DNA from: Phyto melanocephala
Taxonomy: Eukaryota > Arthropoda > Insecta > Diptera > Rhinophoridae
Direction of reading: 5' to 3'
Length of the DNA: 64,000 nt
Assembly: GCA_941918925.1 (NCBI GenBank)
Contig: OW799235.1
Location: 36,726,701 to 36,790,700 of the forward strand
The notes beneath the pieces are model-generated. The model was not told where the DNA came from and ran no database searches. It saw nothing but the letters and a program-made list of their open reading frames with translations. Both the position numbers and the translations under genes were made by a program. Below, piece by piece: positions 13,396-25,389 of the stretch (its first letter is position 1; each line of letters starts with the position of its first letter).

Positions 13396-13707
13396 AAAAC
13401 AATTAAGAGTGCTTTATTCGGCCGTGCCGAATCTGATAATACCCTTTAACATCATGTACATAGGTATAATCCCACATCGTAGCTTAACGTATATTTCATG
13501 TTATACGCCATTTTTTTTTGTATTCTACTAGTCAAGCCCTTTCATTTGATACCCATATTGATGGGGTTAAAAAAATTTGTTCTGTCATTGTATTTTAGAC
13601 GCCATCTTGAATTTTTTAGTAATTTACTGTATTTCACTGGTTGCAATATTACAAACGGAATGACAAAACTATATATATACCCTTGTGCACCACAGCTGAA
13701 GGGTATA
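13396..13707 (+). mobile_element. INE-1/DINE-1-like repeat, short copy
   Basis: It starts AAACAATTAAGAGTGCT, followed by the hairpin ATTCGGCCGTGCCGAAT and TACCC, and ends CAGCTGAAGGGTATAAAA. The interior includes TCAAGCCCTTTCATTTGAT and GCCATCTTGAATTTTTTAG blocks shared with 17389-18245 and 52540-53045. It lies about 20 bp downstream of Helitron copy A and about 130 bp upstream of copy B. Non-coding. Confidence 0.72.
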
Positions 13708-13840
13708 AAAAAGAAGTTCTAAATTGACCACCAGTTACACACTACGTATATTAAAAACAGAGGAGAATATTCATTGGCGTAACTAGATAATTCTACAGGG
13801 TGCAATACACCCACCCCCGCACAGAGTTCAAAAACATTAA

Positions 13841-14705
13841 TCTATATATATAAAAGTGAAACTCTGTGTGTGTGTGTGTGTGTTAGCTATAGACTCCGAA
13901 ACTGTAAAACCGATCGGTCTCAAACTTTGGTAAGTTGTTTTACACATACCAGGGAGTGTTTATGGGTGAAAAAAAGTGGGCGGGGTCACGCCCATAAAAA
14001 ATTAGTTATCAGTTTTAGCTACTTTCACTTGAGCGATTTTTCTGAAACTTTGCACACATATCGTGCTGTCATGACTAAATAATTTCGTGATAAGAAAAGT
14101 GGGCGGGCCACGCCCCTAAAAATTTTTAATTTTGAGGTACTTACACTGAACTGATTTTTCTGAAACTTTGCACACATATCGTGCTGTCATGACTAAATAA
14201 TTTCGTGATAAGAAAAGTGGACGGGGCCACGCCCCTAAAAAAGTTATAATTTTGAGGTACTTGCGCTGGACCGATTTTTCTGAAACTTTGAAAACGTACT
14301 GAGCTGTCATGACTTAATAATTTCCGTGATAAGAAAAGTGGGCAGGGCCACGCCCATAAAAAATATGTATAATTTTCAGGTACTTGCACTGGACAGATTA
14401 TTCTGAAACTTTGCACACATATTGAGCTATTATTACTTTACAATTTTGTGGTTAGAAAAGTGGGCAGGGCCACGCCCATAAAAAAAATTATAATTTTGAG
14501 GTTCTTGCACTGGTCCGATTCTTCTGAAGCTTTGCACACATATTGAGCTGTTATGACTTTACAATTTCGTGATTAGAATAGTGGGCGATACCACGCCCAT
14601 AAAAAAAATTTTAATATTTAGGTTTTTGCACTTGATATTCAATTAAAATTTAGAATGCATTTCGATTCATTAAGGGGCGTAGCAACGCGCGCCGGGTTTG
14701 GCTAG
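13841..14705 (+). mobile_element. Non-autonomous Helitron copy B, 6 minisatellite units
   Basis: The same ends as copy A are present: A|TCTATATATATAAAAG at the left and GCGCGCCGGGTTTGG-CTAG|T at the right. Six ~120-bp units follow the (TG)n tract. Minus-strand frames through the array read a repeated peptide because the unit is a multiple of three or nearly so; they are not genes. Without coding capacity, it would have depended on an autonomous Helitron. Confidence 0.88.
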
Positions 14706-17388
14706 TTAATATACATATGAAATTAACCCAATTTCCTTATAAAAAAATTTCGATATTAAAACTATATTATATTATTCTAGAAAAAGCAAAACTATTGCTT
14801 TGAATAATAACAAATAAAAATTTTCAAATATAACCTTAATTATTTTTAGTTTCAGTATTCTAAACAAAAACAATTTCGATATCAATTAATAACATAAAAG
14901 TATAAATAAAGCCCCAAACATTAATATTTGTATACAGTGTATGATTTTGCTTTTAATTAATGATAGTTTATCAATTTCATGTATTTATTACTTATATAAA
15001 TTATGTAATTAATTTCCACATTTTAATTGATTGTTAGGCAGTTTCGTCCAAATTGTTTTTTTTTAGTTTTTAAAGTCTTAACGAGACATATACTTAACGA
15101 CTTTTTAGCCTTACTTGTACATAATGACATGTTGGTGTATTAATGGTTTAAATAGTAATAAATAATATATAACTCATTTGTTTTGTGTAATTTACACAAT
15201 TGTATTGTTCCTGTTCTATTAATTATGCATAAAAATATAATTTTTCTTTTGAAATTAATAATGGAATGGCTTCGATTAAATGTAGTAGATGAAAGGCCTA
15301 TAATAATTCACTTTTAACTTTTAAAACCATCATCGGTCGCATTGATTTTTACTCAATGTATTAAATATTTATAAAGACATTGTGTCATACGTGTATTTCT
15401 ACGCAACGGAGTGCCCAAAAATATACAGAGAAAATGAGAATTTAATTATAATTAACGATTTATATTTTATTCATATAGTTTTTACTATTTTTTTACTGGA
15501 TTTTACTATGTTCGTTTAAACAAATTACTATACAAAACGTATAAGATACAGTAAAGTTCAGTAAAAAGATTTAGCAATTGAACGAACTCTATATTTAAGT
15601 ACATTTTATTAACATACATAATTATAGATTATAGTTAATATAATCGCAAAATTAAATTTATCTAGAGAACACAATATTCGTCTTAAAAATAAGCTGTTAA
15701 ACAGTGTCTAGTTTCTAAAGTATAAATATAACAATTTTATTTTATAAAAATAAAAAAACTAAAAAACGACTGATAAGTTTTTTTTTACATATTTTTTTTT
15801 TGTGTTTATATACACAAGGCTGGTACATGAAAAGAATTAATTTCAACAATATATTTAAAGCTAATTTACAGCCTATGTTTTATATGAATACTGCGGCAAA
15901 CAAATTTAAAAAAAAAAAAAATACGATCGGATACATCTGAGCTTAGTGAAAGTATGTATGTTTGTAAATGGTACTTGTAGATTAATATAATTGTTTTTTA
16001 TACTTTTTCTCAAAAACATACAGATGAGAGATGACAGCTCTTCATAAATGTGGATTTACAAAAAGTACTTTTATTTAATTCCAAATTTCTTCCCATCAAG
16101 TTTATGTGATATAAAAATTATTATTTTTTTAAATATTGTGTCCATATAAGGACTATACAAAATAAGTATGAATATGATAAAATTGTATTAATTTTCATAC
16201 GTTTTGAACCGTCAAATATTTAGTGCAACATAATTTTTGCTTTCGAATTGCTTAACAAGCTCTGCTTTAGTTTTCAGCAATTTACTGATATTACAAACAT
16301 TTAAAACCTAAAATATACAATTTAGAATTCTAACCATTAATAGCGCTATTGGTCGCACTTTGTAACTTTGTAAATGGAGTTTTTAAGCCCAAACACTCGT
16401 CTATTATAAGTAGATTTAATCATTATATTTTTTAGCATTCACAAAAACAAACAAACAAACAAAATTTCTGCTGAACAATCATTTTTGTAGAGGAATACAA
16501 ATTTACACATCAACTGATTTTAAACATATGATAAAAAGTACTTTAAAAGGTACCACTGCAGTAACATCGTTTTTTTTTTTGTTTTTTTCTCCGGCAAACT
16601 ATAATAATAATAACATCAACAGCAACTTAATCTTAACGCTGCACACAAAACGTTTTTAAATTTATTTGTATGTAGTATTATTGTTTGGATGTGCCAGTCC
16701 AATATAATCTGTATGGAATATGGTTATGAACTCGTTGAAAAAATATTGTTTTATATTTCTAGCTGCTGTTGCTGTTCATGTTGTATCTTGCTACTATTGT
16801 TGTTGCTGTTACTTTTTTTATAAGTAATAAAATAAAATTAGCACAGTTTAGAGTCATAATATCAATTGAGCTTTTATACAGAATCCGACAAATAATAGAA
16901 ACAAGAAATATTCAAGTCTGATATACATACTTACGTACTTACATAAGTAAATGTATAATCGTATACACTTTGTTGCAAAGCTCTACATACACCTGAATCT
17001 ATGAGGTTCTAACTGTTGAAGAATTAGCTAAAGAAGAATTGTTTTTAGGGGGGCAATAATATTTAATTGAGTTTTAAAACTGTAAATATGGGCTACGTAA
17101 AATAGCAAAATTCACAATAAAAACACTTTTATTTCAAAATAACTCCATAAGATTAATGTCTAATGCAGTTTTCATCATTTTTTAAGTCTTACAAAAATGT
17201 TTTTACAAAAATATCTTAAATACATGGAAAAAACATCAATAATTTCTTCTTTGGTGTGAAAGTGACAAATCAATCATATTGTCAATAGAGAAGTCTACAC
17301 CAACTTTTATATAACCGCCTTACAAAGTTACACAATATCTTGTGTATTCGTCTTCAGTATCTATTGGAAATGAGTAATCAAAAATTTT
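14706..17388. other. Unassigned AT-rich DNA
   Basis: 2.7 kb with no gene recognised. The one repeat noticed is the segment at 15475-15590. A CTG/GTT-rich patch near 16760-16815 has no long open frame. Confidence 0.5.
15475..15590 (-). mobile_element. Partial copy of a small TIR element
   Basis: On the minus strand, GAGTTCGTTCAATTG followed by TTTTTACTGAACTTTACTG matches the left part of the TIR element at 53289-53424. TTTGTTTAAACGAAC also matches its interior. The far inverted repeat is not clear here, so the copy is truncated or diverged. Confidence 0.5.
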
Positions 17389-18245
17389 GTATACCCTTTA
17401 CCTGTGGTACACAGGGGTATATATATCTCTGTCATTCCGTTTGTAATTTCTACAATTTTCATTTCCGACCTCATAAAGTATATATTTTCTGAAAGCTTAT
17501 GAATGGAGAATTCGAGCCTTTTCCGTCTGTCCGTGTGTTGGTTGAAATCAACTTTTAGAAGCAACCATATGCTCCTCAGCTCTGTGTATGGTATTAATCT
17601 TTTGGAAATATCCGGAAATGAATCGCTATTGAAATTCAGCACAATCGACCCATAACTTTCTGAGATATGAGCAAATAAACACGACTGTCTTTGTTTTTTC
17701 CCATACTTTTACCACCAAAATTAAATCAGCCATAGAATAATTTATAGGTACCTTTGCTACTATTTGTAGATATAATATGATTCTAGAGATATTCGTGAAA
17801 AATTTTGGATAAAGCGTGCTTCATTTTTTTAAAGTTGGCCGCCACTTCGAAATGGCGGACAATAAATTTATATATGGGTGATATCTGGTATCTTAATATT
17901 TAACTTGAACCCCCTTACTATTGGTATCAAATGAAAGGGCTTGACCAGTAGAATACAGTAAATTATTAAATAAATGTAAAATCCAAGATGGCATCTGAAA
18001 CAAAATGGCGGAACAAATTTGTTTAACCCCATTAATATGGGTATCAAATAAAAGGGCTTGACTTGTAAAATATAGATAACTAAGTTAAAATTCAAAATCT
18101 AGGATGCCGTTTGAAATAATAAAGAAAAATGGCGTAACACATGAAATGTAGGTTAAGCTTAGATGTGAGATTATACCTATGTCCATGATGGTGAAGGATA
18201 TTATCAGATTCGGCACGGCCGAATAGAGCACTCTTACTTGTTTAA
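17389..18245 (-). mobile_element. INE-1/DINE-1-like repeat, near-complete reversed copy
   Basis: The 5' end is on the right: reversed, it reads AAACAAGTAAGAGTGCTC, then the hairpin ATTCGGCCGTGCCGAAT. The 3' end on the left is reversed GGTAAAGGGTATA. Inside, TTTCATTTGATACC-type blocks occur in two ~110-bp related segments (about 17870-17990 and 17990-18110), a local duplication. The TTCTGAAAG, TATATACTTTATG and CGGAAATGAAAATTGTAGAA blocks near the 3' end match 36180-36345. Frames on the minus strand (about 75-93 codons) have no domain similarity I recognise. Confidence 0.75.
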
Positions 18246-18495
18246 ATCACAAATTGTAACCTGGAAAGAGAAGCAAACGTGGACACAATCCATAAACAAA
18301 TAGTTAAATTGTATTACCCCGTTTAGTTGCTTTGCGATTTCATTGTATCACATTTATTAGACGACATTTTGTTTTGTTTTTGTATTTTCACATATATTAG
18401 CTTTTGCAGAGTAAAAGTCTGGAAAGTCAATAATAATATTGACACTCCCTTATATTCTGTCTCTAAAGGAAACTACTGCTAATGCAAATTATATA

Positions 18496-18516
18496 TCTAT
18501 ATATATAAAAGTGAAA

Positions 18517-18547
<31 letters not shown>

Positions 18548-19371
18548 CTATAGGCTCCGAAACTACAAAACCGATCGGGCTCAAACTTTGGTAAGTTGTT
18601 GTACAGATACCAGGGAGTGTTTATGGGTGAAAAAAAGTGGGCGGAGCCACGCCCATAAAAAATTAAATATCAGTTTTAGCTACTTGCACTTGACCGATTT
18701 TTCTGAAACTTTGCACACATATCGAGCTGTTATGACTAAATAATTTCGTGATAAGAAAAGTGGGCGGGGCCAAGCCCCTAAAAAAATTTTAATTTTGAGG
18801 TACTTGCACTGGACCGATTTTTCTGAAACTTTGCGCACATATTGAGCTGTCATGGGTTTATAATTTCGTGATTGAAAAAGTGGGCGGGGCCACGCCCATA
18901 AAAAATTAGTTATCAGTTTTAGCTACTGGCACTGGACCGAATTTTCTGAAACTTCGCAAACATACTGAGCTATCATGACTTTACACTTTCGTCCTTAGAA
19001 AAGTGGGCAGTGCAACGCCCATAAAAAAAAGGTATCATTTTGAGGTACTTGCACTGGACCGATTATTCTGAAACTTTGCACACATATTGAGCTGTTATGA
19101 ATTTACAATTTTGTGATTAGAAAAGTGGGCAGGGCCACGCCCATAAAAACAATTATAATTTTGAGGTACTTGCACTGGTCCGATTCTTCTGAAACTTTGC
19201 ACACATGTTGAGCTGTTATGACTTTACAATTTCGTGATTAGAAAAGTAGGCAGTGCCATGACCATTAAAAAAAGTTATAACTTTTAGCTTTTTGAACTTG
19301 ATATTCAATTTAAATTCAGAATGCATTTTTATTCATTAAGGGGCGTAGCAACGCGTGCCGGGTTTGGCTAG
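18496..19371 (+). mobile_element. Non-autonomous Helitron copy C, 6 minisatellite units
   Basis: The ends are A|TCTATATATATAAAAG and GCGTGCCGGGTTTGG-CTAG|T. Six ~120-bp units are present; the third is divergent, resembling the first unit (TTAGTTATCAGTTTTAGCTAC). It lies only 3 bp (TTA) upstream of copy D in the same direction, giving a head-to-tail pair. Confidence 0.88.
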
Positions 19372-19374
19372 TTA

Positions 19375-19997
19375 TCTATATATATAAAAGTGAAACTCTG
19401 TGTGTGTGTGTGTGTTAGCTATAGGCTCCAAAACTGTAAAACCGATCGGACTCAAACTTTGGCAAATTGTTGTACACATTCCAGGGAGTGTTTATGGGTG
19501 GCAAAAAGTGGGCGGGGCCACGCCCATAAAAAATTAGTTGTAATTTTTGGCTACTTGCACTTGACCGATTTTTCTGAAACTTTGCACACATATCGAGCTG
19601 TCATGACTAAATAATTTCGTAATAAGAAAAGTGGGCGGGGCCACGCCCATAAAAAAGTTATAATTTTGAGGTACTTGCACTGGACCGATTTCTCTGAAAC
19701 TTTGCACACATATTGAGGTCTCATGATTATACAATTTCGTGATTAGAAAAGTGGGCAGGGCCACGCCCATAAAAAAAGTTATAATTTTGAGGTACTTGCT
19801 CTGGACCGATTTTTGTGAAACTTTGCACACATATTGAGTTGTCATGACTATACAATTTCTTGATTAGAAAAGTGGGCAGTGCCACGCCTATTAAAAAAAG
19901 TTATAACTTTTAGCTTTTTGAACTTGATATTCAATTTAAATTCAGAATGCATTTTTATTCATTAAGGGGCGTAGCAAAGCGCGCCGGGCTTTTCTAG
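19375..19997 (+). mobile_element. Non-autonomous Helitron copy D, 4 minisatellite units
   Basis: It starts A|TCTATATATATAAAAG directly after copy C and ends GCGCGCCGGGCTTTT-CTAG|T. Its 3' end differs from that of copies A to C and agrees with copies E and F, so it belongs to another subfamily and is not a simple tandem duplicate of C. Four ~120-bp units are present. Confidence 0.87.
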
Positions 19998-22304
19998 TTT
20001 TATTATAAAACTATTATAAGTTTTAAGGAAATGTTTGCATCTCTAGAAAAACTGTAATAAGTCTAATTTTATTTATGTAACACAGTGTTAATGTATCTAT
20101 GTTCATGTAAGTGTATTAAAGATTGTCCAATAAAGCACAATATACATACATACATACGTTTGTATTTTTGTTGAAGAGAGAAAAATAAATAAATAAAAAA
20201 AAAATAAAAATAAAAACAAATTAAACCTATGGACAGCCATTAAGTTGTAAATATGTATATGTATGTAGAACTTGCTTGGCTGTGCTGTATGAAATTTTGG
20301 TATGTACAAGTATTTTAATGTATGTATGAAGGTGTGTATGTATATATGTTTGTAGATGGTCGCATAAATACATGCGAGTGGTGCTGGAACAACACAGCAG
20401 TGGCAGTAGTATACATCTGTAGCATATGTAAACCATATGTGGCATTAAAGAAGGCCTCCATTTAGCTATCCATACGTATATATGTAGATCTAAGTATTTA
20501 CGTACATTCTATGTCCATACTAACATCTATCCATCCAAAGACAATTTAACAAAACATCACACAGACTTGTGTACTTTTAGTGTATTCGATTAAATGAAGT
20601 GAATTGAGTTTTTGTTTCTTTTTTTTTTTTTTTTGCCATCGTATCTTGTTGGGCCTAATAGTTCCATTGAATGCTGCTTTAATAGAACGAAAATGAAAAA
20701 AAAAAACTGAGAACGATTCAAAACAGATGGTAAATTTATTTGTAGCTGAAAAAGTTTTTATGCGTTTAAATTTTATTTTGTTGGAGAGTTCGCCAATTAG
20801 ACCTTTATTAAAATGTAAATATGTATATACATACATACACATATTTATATAGATACTTATTTATTGATATACATATGCACATTAGTATATTGTGTAAAAT
20901 AGATTTATAATCATGAAAAAGATAATTTTAAAGAATGAATTAAAATGGTTTAAAAAATTCAACTGAATTTGTAATAATTGTAGACAACTGAAACTTAAAC
21001 CCAACAACGAAATCAGATAAGAAATAATAAGTTTATCAAAATTATAACTATTGCCTCCACATTTTAAACCGATATTCCTAGTTTCGATTAGACCCTGCTT
21101 TTTTCTTTTTTTTTTTTTTTTTATATTAAAACATTTAGCAGTAACTTCAGATGTATTAATAAAACAATAATAAATAATCCTTTTTAAAACACCAAATGAC
21201 AACCTACTGCTATGTTTTTATATAAATTTAGGACTAGCCAAAAATAGCCAAATTTTACAAAACACGAGAGTTATAAGCTTGAACTTATAAATTCTACATT
21301 GTGACCTAAAACCGGTTTTCCATGTTTGCATGTCCTAATAAGAGTGCTTTCTATGGTCGTCGCTGAAAGTTATAGCGCTGTCTAAATGGCATGTCAAATG
21401 TAAAAAAGCAAGGGCCAGAATAATTGTCCCATATTACTATGGCGAAAATTACTTACATTTCAGAAGCCATTAAATTTAGTTTTATAACAGTTTTATAAAG
21501 CCGATTTTGACTTTAACACAAACTAAAGTTGTCATATGGAAGTACATATATTTATAGCTTCCCTGTCCCTGTTTCTTATGCAGCAAAACGATAATTGCTA
21601 AAAAAAAAACATATGATAGAACACATTGATAAATTTACATTAATTGTATATTTTAAGAGAATATAAACATATAAAAATTTTATTTGATAGGAAGAGAAAA
21701 GGCAAATTTAAAATAAATATGTACTATGATTCCCTAATACTATGTTCACACACGCACCTCAATTGTCAATTTATAATATTATCGCAATTAAGTCCTTTAT
21801 TGAGCTCAATTTACCATACTAAAAATTATTTATAAATTGAGCAATATATACTAAATTGTTTCACTTATTGTCTAAAACTCGAAATACAACTCTTGAGAAG
21901 TATGTTCAGTGAGAAGAAGCTTCTATAGGGGGCATTTCTAATGTCAAACAAATTAAAACACAAAAAACAAAAATTAAGAAATTGGAAAATGTTTGATGAA
22001 AATTAAAAAAAAAATGTTTAAATAAATTCAAGTACATACATATATATGTTTACACATACATAAATATAATTGTAAATATATTTTATGAACAGGAAAAAAC
22101 TGAAGAGAAGGCATTATTTGATATGGTATTAATACATCGTATTTTCACAGCTATCAAATGCTAATGGAGTACGATAAATTGAGTATGTGTGAACACTTAT
22201 TTTAATTGCTCAATCAACACTTAATTGAAGCAATTAAAAATATCTGTTTGAACAGGGTATAATTCTAATTTCATTAAATTGTAACATTAATTTTAATGGT
22301 AAAT
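19998..22304. other. Unassigned AT-rich DNA
   Basis: 2.3 kb without a recognised gene. Minus-strand frames of about 70 to 106 codons (20103-21202) are low-complexity (poly-Lys and poly-Phe from homopolymer runs) and contain no recognisable domain. TATG microsatellites occur near 20250-20360. Confidence 0.5.
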
Positions 22305-23781
22305 ATGTATTTATCGCTTATATGCACGTCGGTTATAAGCATTTCTCGCTTTTATGCCACCAAGCCTGTGCAATTTCAGCTTGTAATTTCAAATATACAT
22401 AAAAATTTCGTCTATATGCATTTCGCTTATATGCATTTCGCTTATATGCATTTATCGCTTTTATGCACCATAATTTTACTACAATTTGAATAAATTACAA
22501 AAGAAATTGTCTTCTATATGCATCATGAATACATGCGATCAAAAATGAGTGCTAACAAAAGAATATGATTGTCTATAAAGCAAAAGCTTTCAATTATAAA
22601 TGAAATTAAAGATTCTACTAAACAAGATATTTGTAGAAAGTATGAATGCTCAATCGACACCGTAAATCGTATTCTAAAAGACAAAAGTTTTATTATTCAA
22701 AGCAGCAAAACATGCAATATATGTATGTCGCAAAGAAAAAATCGAGTCGAAAATCAAAAAAAAAAAAAGGATAAGGCATTATCGAAATGGTTTCATCAAA
22801 TGAGGTTGTCTGGCGCTGTAGTGTCAACGAATATGCTAATGAAAAGGCCAAACAATTTGCCATTGACCTGAACGAAAATTTTGATCCTACTCCTGGCTGG
22901 CTATACCGATAGCAACGGAGAAAGGGGATTAGTTTAAAAAAGATTCATGGTGAGGCTAGATCTGCTGATAAGCAAGCAGCTGACAATTTTCAAGAAATTC
23001 TCCTAAATTTGACCGCTGGATACAAGGTGAGTGACATATTAAATGCCGATGAAACGAGACATCTTTTCAAAGCATTCCCTCATCAACACTCAATAGGAGT
23101 GGTTTTAAAATTTCTGGAATGACGTCATCAAAAGAACATAAAACTTTACTCCTTTTGTGCAATGCAGCTGATGACTATGTTTGCCATAGGTAAACCAAAA
23201 CAGCTTCGATGTTTTAGAAATTAAAAGATTAACGGCCGTATGTTAAAAAACTTAGCGCAGCTTTACAAACCGTTGTTAAGCAAAATTCCTTAATGTTATA
23301 TGCGAAAACTTTTATTAGCTTAACATACCTTTATTAAACCTTTATTAACTTTAAATATTTTAAAGTAGGAATATACCTTCTTTAAACCTACTATAAAGTG
23401 AGATTTTTATTTTTTCTTTCTGTTTATTGTAATTTTTTTATCAAGTGAAATTTTGTAAAAAAAATGTATACAAACAAAAAAAAAATAGTGTTAGTTGTAA
23501 AACTGAAAATGAACACATATAATTTAATTAGAAGAATTGGTAAAAATAATTGTAATTTAGTGAAAAAGATAAAATTAATTGTTTTGTTTTATTTAGAATA
23601 TCTAATTCAAATGTCAAATTATTATTGTCCACGAATTTGTAACCCGAGTATTGATGCTTTTTCCATTCCAGATGACCAATTTAAAAAAAAAAATATCAAA
23701 ATTTCACAAATTTGTTTATAAGTTTCACAAAATACTCAAAAAATTATTAAATGTAAACAAAACTTTTTAGTGATGTACATA

Positions 23782-24705
23782 AAGGGTGTTTTTTTAAGCC
23801 CGATAGAACTTGAAATTGTAAAAAATAACCCAAAAAATAAAATTGTAATCAAAATTTTTTTTTTATTCGAAAGATCAATACGTGACATTAACATTTGAAA
23901 ATGATTTCGGGCATATGGGCACCGCGGCTGTTTTTGACGAAGCGCATTCTGGACGTCCAATTTTGGGCCACTTTTTCGAGCACTGCTGGCCGTATGTCAC
24001 GAATAACACGAACAATGCTGGCCTCCAAGGCGTCAATTGTTGCTGGTTTATCAGCATAAACCAGTGACTTCACGTAGCCCCACAGGAAATAATCGAGAGG
24101 TGTCAAATCGCACGACCTTGGAGGCCAATTGACAGGTCCATTTCTCGAAATCAACTTATTGCCAAATTTTGATTTCAATAAGTCGATGGTTGCGTTCGCC
24201 GTATGGCACGTAGCGCCATCCTGTTGAAACCACATCTCCTCCGGATCAATGTCATCCATATTTTCAAACAAAAAATCATTGATCATGGTGCGGTAACGAT
24301 CTCCATTGACCGTAACGCGAGCTCCGGCCTCATTTTTGAAGAAATAAGGTCCGATGATGCCACCAGCGTGAAAACCGCACCAAACGGTGCATTTTTCTGG
24401 ATGTAATGGAGTCTGTAGGGTCTCTTGTGGATTGGTCTCGCTCCATATGCGGCAAATTTTGCTTATTAACAAACCCGTTAAGCCAAAAATGCGCCTCATC
24501 GCTGAACACAATTTTGCGATAAAACAACGGACGTCTAGAATGCGCTTCGTCAAGAACAGCCGCGGTGCCCATATGCCCGAAATCATTTTCAAATGTTAAT
24601 GTCACGTATTGATCTTTCGAATAAAAAAAAATTTTTGATTACAATTTAATTTTTTGTGTTATTTTTTACAATTTCAAGTTCTATCGGGCTTAAAAAAACA
24701 CCCTT
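23782..24705 (-). mobile_element. DD41D (rosa-like) mariner with 177-bp inverted ends
   Basis: TA flanks (23780-23781 and 24706-24707) enclose an element starting AAGGGTGTTTTTTTAAGCC on both sides. The inverted similarity extends over 177 bp (23782-23958 against 24529-24705), about 95% identical. The arm includes the 3' UTR and the last ~25 codons of the transposase gene. A complete mariner is about 1.3 kb with short terminal repeats. Here the 5' half, with the start codon and helix-turn-helix, has been replaced by an inverted copy of the 3' end. The flanking sequence is the TIR element 23233-25140. Confidence 0.92.
23888..24528 (-). pseudogene. mariner transposase, C-terminal two-thirds
   Basis: Read on the minus strand, the fragment starts near FYRKIVFSDEAHFWLNG (first catalytic Asp). 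It continues in another frame as CRIWSETNPQE, HPEKCTVWCG and GGIIGPYFF, then WFQQDGATCHTA (second Asp), NWPPRSCDLTPLDYFLWGY (third Asp in TPLD), YADKPATIDAL and GAHMPEIIFKC at the stop. I count 41 residues between the second and third Asp, the DD41D spacing of the rosa mariner group. A frameshift near 24455 separates the first Asp block from the rest. The N-terminal DNA-binding region is absent. The gene is dead. Confidence 0.9.
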
Positions 24706-25389
24706 TACAATCAAAACAAATAAAAAAAAACTCGTTATTCAAATACCTATTTTATCCCTAACAAAAAAGTGTTGTTAATTCTTCTTAATTATTGATTTTT
24801 TAATAAATATAGAACAAATTATATATACCCATTAAAAAATGAGTAAGTTGTTCAATGCCAATACAAAAAAAGGAAGTTACTGTATGATAAACCAAATAAA
24901 ATCTGGTTATGAACGACTACCCAAATTAATTTATATTCGTTCTTGTGTATCGCTAACTATTAAATGACAAAAGAAAATAATGGTATAGCCAGTATCAAAA
25001 CTAAAAATTCCTTCAAACATACGTTAGTTAGAGTGATGTTTTCTCATACGTTTTTTTAACAAAGGTTTATTAGGGTTAAAATATTTATTAACTAATATTT
25101 AGTTTAAGTCTACATTAGGGATTTTTTTAACATACGGCCGTAAGTATTTTTCGCAAAACAAGGCATGGATGACACAGGACGTTTCGACTGAAATAATGCT
25201 AGCTTTTGATGAAGAAATGATTCAATAAAATAGAAGAGTAATCTTATTCGTAGATAATGCCACAGCCCATAAACAGATAAGTTAAAGAACGTTGACGTTC
25301 GATATTTACCAGCATATAGCACCTCAATATTACAGCTTTTAGATCAGGGGATCATTCATGCTTTCAAGGCATACCATCGACAAAATATA

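Larger units (their letters stand above)
23233..25140. mobile_element. TIR element inserted in the pogo transposase gene
   Basis: Inverted ends CGGCCGTATGTTAAAAAA (18 bp, perfect) are flanked by TAA (23230-23232 and 25141-25143). An alternative reading takes the palindromic ACGGCCGT as an 8-bp target duplication with ATGTTAAAAAA ends (element 23240-25133). A 3-bp TAA duplication would suit PIF/Harbinger; an 8-bp one would suit hAT or P. The pogo coding frame resumes in phase after either excision. No transposase frame of its own is recognised in its roughly 1 kb of own sequence, so it is non-autonomous. It carries the mariner at 23782-24705. Confidence 0.75.

Noticed and set aside
18525..19845. 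Plus-strand frames starting MCVCVCVSYRLRN and minus-strand partners
   Set aside because: They arise from the (TG)n tract and conserved Helitron 5' block, not from a gene.
20103..21202. Cluster of minus-strand frames of 68-106 codons
   Set aside because: Low-complexity translations of A/T homopolymers; no recognisable domain or codon use.
24203..24599. Plus-strand frames in the mariner (67 and 70 codons)
   Set aside because: One is antisense to the transposase; the other reads the inverted copy of the transposase C-terminus in the right terminal arm.
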